Below, in pieces: positions 43,168 to 48,953 of a stretch of 48,953 nucleotides of DNA. Under the pieces are notes generated by a model. It searched no databases. It was not told the DNA's origin and saw only the letters and a list, made by a program, of their open reading frames with translations. Position numbers and translations under genes: made by a program. Every line of letters starts with the position of its first letter. Positions within the stretch are counted from its first letter, which is position 1. The stretch spans positions 1 through 48,953 of the forward strand of contig JAUREI010000007.1 of assembly GCA_030827515.1 (NCBI GenBank). The letters are read 5' to 3'. This stretch comes from Prosthecobacter sp. GTDB taxonomy: Bacteria > Verrucomicrobiota > Verrucomicrobiia > Verrucomicrobiales > Verrucomicrobiaceae.

Positions 43168-43216
43168 GCGTTCAGCCTGCCACGAAGTCGCTTGGGCGCG
43201 CAATGGCAAACCTCGG

Positions 43217-44074
43217 TCACCCCTGCGCGGCCAGTGCGGCGGCGGCCTTCGCCTTCGCCTCCTCGGCCTTGCGCAGGATCTCGTCGGGACTCGGCAGCGA
43301 GGCAAGCACGTCCATGGGAATGAAACCGTCACTGACCAGCTTGGTCAGGCACTTCTTGCGTTCATCAAGCGCCTTGTCCGGACTGCGCTCCTTGCTGAAG
43401 CGGCTTTTTGCGGCGGCGCTGCGATCCTTGAGGGCGGCATAGATGTCGCCGCCGAGCAGCGAGGAAATGTCGACTTTCATTTTTTCACGGCCGTGGTCGG
43501 CCGCACTGACCTCGTCGCCGTTGATCGGTCCCCCCTGATACTTCGGGAACATGATCGCGACCTCGGGACAGACGCGCGAACAGGCCGGACAGTTCGTCTT
43601 GCAGTTGTCGTTGTTCTGCACCTGGATCTTGTTGTCGGCGCTGACGCCGTAGACGTCGAACAGGCAGAAGCTTAGACACTGCATGCAGTTCGTGCAGCGC
43701 GAGTAATCGATGACCGGAAACCAGGGTTTCCATCGGCCCGGCTCGTTCATTGGCCGGACGCCGCGCGCCTGCTCGACGAGGGACAGCACTCCGTCGGCCT
43801 CCAGACCGGAGATGTCGCGGGCCTGAATGGAAACCCTGCCCTCGGCATCTTCCACCTCGGGGGCCAGCCCCGTCTCGAAGGCGCCAAGCACCAGCAGCGT
43901 GTGGTCGTCGTTGGCACGCGCCGCCGCACCGCCACTGGAGCCGACACGGGACACGGCGTAACCCTTGTCGAGCAGCGCCGCGAGAACGCGGGCGCGGGCC
44001 TCGGGCGGCAGCGGGATGGCGCCGCGGCCTTCGTAAAGAACGATGCGCAGAGGTCGGGCGGTGTGGGTGATCAT
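43217..44074 (-). CDS. 2x[4Fe-4S] ferredoxin-domain protein
   Basis: A 285-residue cytoplasmic protein. Residues 1-110 form an alpha/beta domain of unknown type ([34 protein letters not shown]). The ferredoxin-like centre has two cysteine clusters: Cys127, Cys130, Cys133, Cys137 ([11 protein letters not shown]) and Cys158, Cys162, Cys165, Cys169 ([13 protein letters not shown]), enough for two [4Fe-4S] clusters. The C-terminal 90 residues are charged and helical. Its ATG overlaps the stop of the small cysteine protein (ATGA). It may hand electrons to the radical SAM enzyme two genes upstream; that is inference from context. Confidence 0.85.
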   Translation of the reverse strand: MITHTARPLRIVLYEGRGAIPLPPEARARVLAALLDKGYAVSRVGSSGGAAARANDDHTLLVLGAFETGLAPEVEDAEGRVSIQARDISGLEADGVLSLVEQARGVRPMNEPGRWKPWFPVIDYSRCTNCMQCLSFCLFDVYGVSADNKIQVQNNDNCKTNCPACSRVCPEVAIMFPKYQGGPINGDEVSAADHGREKMKVDISSLLGGDIYAALKDRSAAAKSRFSKERSPDKALDERKKCLTKLVSDGFIPMDVLASLPSPDEILRKAEEAKAKAAAALAAQG

Positions 44075-44421
44075 GGGGTCACGGGTGGGGTGGAGGCATC
44101 GACGAGCAGGGCGGAGGTGATCTCCGCAGCCTGTGCGGTGCGCATGTTGAGAATGTCGGCATCCTCCGGCAAGGGCGCGCCGGCCTGGTGGAACAGGCCG
44201 CGCACGGCGCGCGGATAGCAGGCGGCGATGCGCAGTTTGCCAGCGGCGGCCAGTTCCTTCAGGCGCGGATCACGATGGGCTGCCATTTCGCAGAGATCGG
44301 CCACGGATTCAAAGCTGGCGCCTGACTCGGACAACTGCTGCAGGACCTCATTTTTGACGCCGGTCGGCACGACCTGGGCGTAGGCGCAGCGGCAATAGAG
44401 AAGCGTGGGGGTGTCGGACAT
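44071..44421 (-). CDS. Small cysteine-containing protein of the radical SAM operon
   Basis: A 116-residue protein of unknown family. It starts with LLYCRCAYAQVVP, holding Cys10 and Cys12, and has further cysteines at 44 (VADLCEMAA) and 68 (IAACYPRAVRGLF). The four cysteines could bind a metal or Fe-S cluster, or act as redox thiols; the general style recalls small pieces of HdrA-like proteins, but I cannot place it. Translation is coupled to the ferredoxin gene downstream (ATGA overlap), and the radical SAM gene ends 24 bases upstream. Confidence 0.75.
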   Translation of the reverse strand: MSDTPTLLYCRCAYAQVVPTGVKNEVLQQLSESGASFESVADLCEMAAHRDPRLKELAAAGKLRIAACYPRAVRGLFHQAGAPLPEDADILNMRTAQAAEITSALLVDASTPPVTP

Positions 44422-44445
44422 GGTTTCTGCGGGACGGAGAACGGC

Positions 44446-45672
44446 TCAGGCCGAGGGAGAATGGGCCTTCGGGTCGAGCTGATGGTAAACGCCGAAGTCG
44501 TGGTAAAAGAAGCGCTTGGCGAGCCGGTACATCCAGTGTTTTTCGGGAATTTCCTCCTCCTCGCGCCACTGGCTGGTGCGGGCGTGCATGGCGCCGACCT
44601 CGGCCAGCGCGGTCTGGCGGATGGTCGTGTCGGCGGCACCGTGTTTGAGCGCCAACTCCTTCACCAGGTCGGGCCGTTCCAGCACGATGCATCCGCGGGT
44701 GTGACGGGCGGCGGTCTCACGGAAATCCTTGAGGAAGGCCGAACCGGTGAAGACGTCGAAGAGGTCGCGGTCGGTTCGCACGTTCTCCTTGGCGAACTGG
44801 ATGATTGGGCAGGGTTCAAGGCCGCCGGTGGGCCCGATGTGATGACTGATGCCGGTAGCCATGGGACAGAGCGCCCGGCCGTCGTGGTCGTAGTAGGCAT
44901 CGACGATGGCGATGGGCATCTCGGCGCGCATCGAGGTGACAAAGCGCCGCACCTGGCTGATCTGTCCGGGGGTCAGTGCCAGCTGCTCGTTGATCTGGGG
45001 GCCGACCGGGCGGTAGGTATGGTACCAGGTGTAGTGCACCCCCATGGCGATGAGCTTCTCCAGCCATTCGCGGGTGAGCAGGTCGCCGATATTGGTCTGG
45101 CAGAGGCTGGTGGCAACCCCGGTGAGCAGGCGGGCGTCAAGGCAGTTGCGCAGGCCGCGAAGGGTGCGATTGAGCACGTCCTTGTTGCCGCGGCGTTCAT
45201 CGCTGACCGTGCTGTTGCCCTCGACGCTGACCAGTGGCGTGGCATTGCCCAGCTTGCGCAGCGACTCCGCCGTCTTGGCGGTGATGAGCTGGCCGTTGGT
45301 GAAGATCTGAAAGTAGCAGTCGGGATGCAGGGCCAGCAGGTCGAGCAGTTCCGGGTGCATGAAAGGCTCGCCGCCGAGCAGGCCGAAGAAGGCGTTGCCG
45401 TGCCGCTTGGCGTCGTGGATGATCTTGTTGAGTTCGTCGAGCGAGATCGCCTCGCGCGGTTTGTCGACGTCGACCCAGCAGCCCTGGCAGCGCAGGTTGC
45501 AGGAGTTGAGGATCGAAATGTAGAGGAAGGGTGGGAAGAACTGCCCCTCCTCCATCCGCTTCTTGAACAGGAGAACCGAGCGCGCGCCCTTGTAGCCAAA
45601 GTTCCAGGCGATTTTGGCCAGGCACTTCGGGTCCACCGTGGTGAGCATGCGCCGGGTGAGGGAGACAATCAT
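44446..45672 (-). CDS. Radical SAM protein with C-terminal cysteine-rich extension
   Basis: A 408-residue radical SAM enzyme. The [4Fe-4S] motif is Cys58, Cys62, Cys65 (SCNLRCQGCW), followed by GGEPFMHPELL and other core strands (YFQIFTNGQLI, VSVEGN). The last third contains Cys residues in ALCPMATG, LEPCPI and RGCIVLE, the arrangement of SPASM/twitch-type auxiliary cluster sites. An N-terminal helical part (1-45) precedes the core. The substrate is unknown. It follows the GcvH-like gene by 91 bases and is followed by the cysteine protein and ferredoxin genes on the same strand. Confidence 0.9.
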   Translation of the reverse strand: MIVSLTRRMLTTVDPKCLAKIAWNFGYKGARSVLLFKKRMEEGQFFPPFLYISILNSCNLRCQGCWVDVDKPREAISLDELNKIIHDAKRHGNAFFGLLGGEPFMHPELLDLLALHPDCYFQIFTNGQLITAKTAESLRKLGNATPLVSVEGNSTVSDERRGNKDVLNRTLRGLRNCLDARLLTGVATSLCQTNIGDLLTREWLEKLIAMGVHYTWYHTYRPVGPQINEQLALTPGQISQVRRFVTSMRAEMPIAIVDAYYDHDGRALCPMATGISHHIGPTGGLEPCPIIQFAKENVRTDRDLFDVFTGSAFLKDFRETAARHTRGCIVLERPDLVKELALKHGAADTTIRQTALAEVGAMHARTSQWREEEEIPEKHWMYRLAKRFFYHDFGVYHQLDPKAHSPSA

Positions 45673-45763
45673 TCGCAGGTTGGGGGGATGGGGGTGGGGG
45701 GCTTTCCGTCAGCCCGAATGAGCATAACGCACAACCGTGCGCATTCCGTCATGCAAAGCGGCA

Positions 45764-46243
45764 TCATTCCTCGCCGGTCCCTTCTTCTCCATGCCCCTCT
45801 TCGGCCATGCGCTGAATGATCCCAGAGAGGTGTTCGATGTAGCCGTGGACGTCAAGGTGCCCCTCCTCGGGTTCTCCCCGCACGGCATACAGCCAGCCGA
45901 CTTCGTAGGGATCCGAGCGGACGACACAGGCATCCTGCTTGAGATGGGGATTGCCGCCGGCAAAGCCACCCTGCATGACGGCATAGACGTCGGAGGCCGC
46001 CTTGAAGCCCTCGACCCAGCCCACAATGCTGCCGGGCGTCACCTCCCCGCCCTCGGGGATCTTCCATTCGCAGTCGACCAGTTCACCAAGCATGCGCGTG
46101 GCAAACTTCGTGAAACCCACCCGCCACAGACCGGGATCGCCCTCCACGGGCGCCATCCAATAGTGGCTGCGGGAATAGCGGTAGGCCTCGGGAAAACGGG
46201 CGGAAAAGCGGGCGTGCTTGAAGCGGACAGTGGGCAGGGACAT
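45764..46243 (-). CDS. GcvH-like lipoyl-carrier protein
   Basis: A 159-residue homologue of the glycine cleavage H protein. The H-protein pattern is clear: YRYSRSHYWM (cf. the usual YT..HEW), VGFTKFATRMLGELV, GSIVGWVEGFKAASDVYAVMQG with the lipoylated lysine at residue 81, and DPYEVGWLYAVR. The normal ESVKA context is changed to EGFKA, and there is a 35-residue acidic C-terminal tail. No other glycine-cleavage gene is near; the neighbours are radical SAM, cysteine-protein and ferredoxin genes. This suggests a dedicated carrier role rather than glycine catabolism. The start at 46243 matches the domain; the frame is open a little further upstream. Confidence 0.88.
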   Translation of the reverse strand: MSLPTVRFKHARFSARFPEAYRYSRSHYWMAPVEGDPGLWRVGFTKFATRMLGELVDCEWKIPEGGEVTPGSIVGWVEGFKAASDVYAVMQGGFAGGNPHLKQDACVVRSDPYEVGWLYAVRGEPEEGHLDVHGYIEHLSGIIQRMAEEGHGEEGTGEE

Positions 46244-46293
46244 GGGCGGTCGGGGCATTGCGCGGAGGTGGAGCCTCCCCTTTTCCGGTGGCG

Positions 46294-47490
46294 TCACTTA
46301 GCGCGCTCGAGGACGACGCGAACGACGCGCCCCTCGGAGTTGCGGGCCAACACATGCCCGTTCGCCAGAACCGGCGCGCTCCAGCACTTGCCATTGAGGA
46401 TCTGGGCGCGGCTTTCGGGGTCAAAGCCGTCCGGTTTCGCCGGGGCGACAATCAACTCGCCCTTGGAACTCAGCACGATGAGCCGGCCATCGGCGGCGGT
46501 GAGTGAGCCAAAGCCGACCTCCTTCGCGTCCCACATCTCGCTGCCATCGCCGAGACGGACGCATTTCAGGGCGCAGCGGCTGTTCTGGTCGCCATCGATG
46601 CCATACAGATGACCGTCGATGAGCACGCTGGAATTGAACTGGTTCTTCAGGTTCTTGTTTTCCCAGACCTTTTCAGGTTCAGCGGCACCGAGCTTGATCA
46701 GGGTGCAGCCCTTGTTGTAGCCGCTGGAGATGAAGAGGGTCTCCCCCGAGAGGATTGGATCGGCGGCATTGACACCGTAGCGGGTGTTCCAGCGGTAGGA
46801 CCAGGCCGGCTTGCCGGTGGCAACCTCCACCGCAAGGTAGGCGGTGCCAGAGCCGATCACCGCCAGTCGCTGTCCCTGCCAGGTGATTGGATACGGCGTT
46901 GAGTAACCGGCGGCATCATCCTCGCTCTTCCAGACGATCCTGCCGGTGGTCTTGTCCACGCCCATGCCGGCCTTGCCGACATTGAGCAGAAGCAGGTCGC
47001 CCTCGACCAGCGGCGCGCCGGCAAAGCCCCAGTCGGGCAGATTCGCCCCGGTTTCCTTCTGCACGTTCTTCTCCCACACCACCTTGCCGGTGGCCGCCTC
47101 CAGACAGAACAGGTCACCCCAGCGGCTCAAATGATACACCTTGTCGCCATCACAGGTCGGGGTCGCGGAGGTGCCCCCCTCGTAATACTTGTCGCCGAGG
47201 TCGGCCGGATAGCTATGCTTCCACAACACGCTGCCGGTCTTCTCATCCAGGCAGAACACCGTGTCGGCACCGTCGGCATGACCGGTGGTGAGCACGCGGC
47301 CGTCGGCGACCACAAAAGAGGCGAAGCCGAGGCCGACTTCAGCCTCCCAAAGGATCTTCGGATCGGAGGACAGGACCCAACCGGTCTCGGTGGCAATGCC
47401 GTCGCGGTTCGATCCGCGCCAGACCGGCCAATCGGCCGCGGCAGCCTCGCCAAGCAGGAGGGTGGTGAACAGGAATGGGGCAACTTTCAT
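46294..47490 (-). CDS. Exported PQQ-type beta-propeller protein
   Basis: A 398-residue periplasmic protein with a signal peptide (MKVAPFLFTTLLLGEAAAA) and a seven- to eight-bladed propeller of PQQ-binding-like repeats. Blade motifs include VFCLDEKTGSVLWKHSYP, LFCLEAATGKVVWEKNVQ and YLAVEVATGKPAWSYRW. The opening DWPVWRGSNRDGIATE is characteristic of the secreted PQQ-like propellers of planctomycetes and Verrucomicrobiota, which usually lack dehydrogenase activity. It lies 50 bases upstream of the GcvH-like gene on the same strand and may head the operon. The long upstream open frame is antisense to the dehydrogenase gene and is not used. Confidence 0.9.
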   Translation of the reverse strand: MKVAPFLFTTLLLGEAAAADWPVWRGSNRDGIATETGWVLSSDPKILWEAEVGLGFASFVVADGRVLTTGHADGADTVFCLDEKTGSVLWKHSYPADLGDKYYEGGTSATPTCDGDKVYHLSRWGDLFCLEAATGKVVWEKNVQKETGANLPDWGFAGAPLVEGDLLLLNVGKAGMGVDKTTGRIVWKSEDDAAGYSTPYPITWQGQRLAVIGSGTAYLAVEVATGKPAWSYRWNTRYGVNAADPILSGETLFISSGYNKGCTLIKLGAAEPEKVWENKNLKNQFNSSVLIDGHLYGIDGDQNSRCALKCVRLGDGSEMWDAKEVGFGSLTAADGRLIVLSSKGELIVAPAKPDGFDPESRAQILNGKCWSAPVLANGHVLARNSEGRVVRVVLERAK

Positions 47491-47589
47491 CAACTCCCAA
47501 GTAACGCGTGTCGGGGCCACCTGGCAACCACCGTCTTGCCTCCGGATTCGGTTTGCACCGGGCCGCGGCCGCCCCATGTTGACGGCCGC

Positions 47590-48543
47590 ATGAAGATCGT
47601 CCTGCTCGATGCCCACACCGCCAATCCCGGAGACGTCTCCTGGCAGCCTCTGGAAGCCCTGGGCGACTGTGCCATTCATCCTCGCACCCCGGCGGCCGAG
47701 ACGATTGCCCGCTGCGCCGGAGCACAGGCCGTGATCACCAACAAGTCGCCGCTGACCCGCGACATGCTGGACGCCCTGCCCGACCTGAAATACATCGGCG
47801 TCACCGCCACCGGCTACAACATCGTCGACACTTCCGCCGCGCGTGAACGCGGCATCGTCGTCACGAATGTGCCGGGCTACAGCACGCCGGCGGTCGCGCA
47901 GTTGGTCTTCGCCCTTCTGCTCGAACTCACCAACCATGTTGGACATCACGCGCGCAGCGTCGAGGAGGGTCGTTGGGCCGCCTGCCCGGACTTCTGCTAC
48001 TGGGATCACCCGGTGATCGAACTCTCCGGACGCACGCTCGGCGTTGTCGGGTTTGGCGACATCGGTGCCGCCGTGGCACACATTGGCCAGGCCTTTGGCA
48101 TGCGTGTGCTGGCTTCGCGGCGCGAATGGAAATCGGCGCCCCCCGCGGGCATTGAGGCGGCCACGACCGACGAGATTTTCGCCCAGGCCGACGCCATCAG
48201 CCTGCACTGCCCACTCACCGAGGCAACGCGCCACCTGGTTGGCGAGCGCACGCTCGGCCTGATGAAGCCGGAGGCCTTCCTGATCAACACGGGGCGAGGC
48301 CCGCTGGTCGATGAAGCCGCCCTGGCCGCCGCGCTGAACGCCGGCCGCATCGCCGGTGCCGGCCTCGACGTGCTCTCGGTCGAGCCTCCCGGCGCCGGCA
48401 ACCCCCTGATCGGTGCGCGCAACTGCCTGATCACCCCGCACATCGGCTGGGCCAGCCGCGAGGCGCGGGTCCGACTGATTGAGCAGACGGCAGCCAACCT
48501 GCGGGCCTTCCTCGCCGGAACGGCCGTCAACGTTGTCGGCTGA
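47590..48543 (+). CDS. D-2-hydroxyacid dehydrogenase
   Basis: A 317-residue NAD-dependent dehydrogenase of the glycerate/phosphoglycerate dehydrogenase family. The Rossmann loop is VVGFGDIGAAVA (about residues 155-165). The substrate-side KYIGVTATGYNIVD, the catalytic arginine in INTGRGPLVDE, the glutamate in VLSVEPP and the histidine in LITPHIGWAS follow in the normal order. Hydroxypyruvate/glycerate or a similar 2-hydroxyacid is the likely substrate. It is divergent from the PQQ-propeller gene (99-base spacer) and converges on the TPR gene. Confidence 0.93.
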   Translation: MKIVLLDAHTANPGDVSWQPLEALGDCAIHPRTPAAETIARCAGAQAVITNKSPLTRDMLDALPDLKYIGVTATGYNIVDTSAARERGIVVTNVPGYSTPAVAQLVFALLLELTNHVGHHARSVEEGRWAACPDFCYWDHPVIELSGRTLGVVGFGDIGAAVAHIGQAFGMRVLASRREWKSAPPAGIEAATTDEIFAQADAISLHCPLTEATRHLVGERTLGLMKPEAFLINTGRGPLVDEAALAAALNAGRIAGAGLDVLSVEPPGAGNPLIGARNCLITPHIGWASREARVRLIEQTAANLRAFLAGTAVNVVG

Positions 48544-48579
48544 ACCCGCTCAGGGAGCACCCGAGCCCATGCCCAACAC

Positions 48580-48953
48580 TCAGCGGCCAGCCGCAGCTTC
48601 GGCAGCCTTGAGACCCTCCTCGATGCGCTGACGCACCCGTTCGTCGGGTGTGTTCAGGGCGGCGGCTTTGGCGAACACCGCCCGCGCCTCGGCGAACTGC
48701 TTGAGCGCCAAATGAACGCGCCCAAGATGCTCGAAGATCTCGGCGTCCTCGGCCTGCGGCTCCGGCAACAGCGCGGCCGCGCGCTGCAGTTCGCGCAGGG
48801 CCGCGGTATGATCCCCCTTCTTGTAGTGCCACCAACCAAGGCTGTCGATGTAGGCCGCCGTGTCCGGCTGCAGTTCGTTGGCCTTGAGGATGAGTTCGCC
48901 GGCCTTGTCGAGGTGGCGATTGAGCTCGAGCCACATGTAGCCAAGATAGTTCA
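48580..48953 (-). CDS. TPR-repeat protein, N-terminus outside the window
   Basis: The last 124 residues or so of a tetratricopeptide protein run in from the right edge. Repeats of the 34-residue TPR type are visible: NYLGYMWLELNRHLDKAGELILKANELQPD, then DSLGWWHYKKGDHTAALRELQRAAALLPE, then EHLGRVHLALKQFAEARAVFAKAAAL, followed by a basic Ala/Glu-rich end. The ATG at 48936 lies inside a repeat (LGYMWLE), so it is not the real start. Pattern and C-terminal position resemble the PEP-CTERM/outer-membrane TPR proteins that assemble complexes; the partner is unknown. Confidence 0.8.
   Translation of the reverse strand, partial: NYLGYMWLELNRHLDKAGELILKANELQPDTAAYIDSLGWWHYKKGDHTAALRELQRAAALLPEPQAEDAEIFEHLGRVHLALKQFAEARAVFAKAAALNTPDERVRQRIEEGLKAAEAAAGR

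Overview
The window looks like chromosomal DNA of a GC-rich member of the Planctomycetota-Verrucomicrobiota group, most likely Verrucomicrobiota. Grounds: three loci of secreted planctomycete-type proteins (PSCyt1/DUF1549/DUF1553 cytochromes, Tat-exported DUF1501 proteins, PPC-domain proteins), a PQQ-type propeller, a CxPSR sulfatase, a membrane pyrophosphatase, a LacI-type regulator with a TGTTAC-N-GTAACA operator, and many genes without a clear Shine-Dalgarno site. The assignment is inference; there is no rRNA in the window.

Layout. 1-561: AT-richer end of an integron-type gene-cassette array, with one complete cassette, a well-formed attC site and the start of a second cassette; no integrase is present. 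562-1041: non-coding, palindrome-rich. 1042-3988: thiamin and nucleic-acid housekeeping genes (thiH, thiS, tadA, a UDG-family gene). 4031-7053: an orphan PSCyt1/DUF1549/DUF1553 gene converging on a stand-alone POTRA-like secreted protein. 7096-10609: a secreted FAD oxidoreductase divergent from a LacI regulator, with an operator between them. 10612-17753: hppA, tRNA-Thr(CGU), an unknown membrane protein, a PHP-family phosphatase with a histone-H1-like tail, an ABC exporter and a periplasmic thioredoxin. 17841-23533: a broken TIM-barrel gene, cysteine desulfurase, rlmI, a zinc alcohol dehydrogenase and a flavin amine-oxidase-like enzyme. 23526-24375: a decayed SGNH hydrolase.

24382-34851: a same-strand block of four secreted proteins, DUF1501, then PPC, then PSCyt1/DUF1549/DUF1553, then a cytochrome-WD40-coiled-coil protein. 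34884-38562: a polysaccharide deacetylase with a small membrane partner, a decayed repeat-rich exported protein, and sucD without sucC. 38714-41700: a second, translationally coupled DUF1501-PPC pair. 41713-47490: six minus-strand genes: PQQ-propeller protein, GcvH-like lipoyl carrier, radical SAM enzyme, small cysteine protein, 2x[4Fe-4S] ferredoxin, sulfatase. 47590-48953: a D-2-hydroxyacid dehydrogenase and a TPR protein running off the end.

The strongest candidates for undescribed biology are the lipoyl carrier/radical SAM/cysteine protein/ferredoxin operon, the DUF1501-PPC-cytochrome-coiled-coil surface module, and the integron cassette at the left edge. Three independent gene remnants show active decay of exported and accessory genes among intact housekeeping genes.
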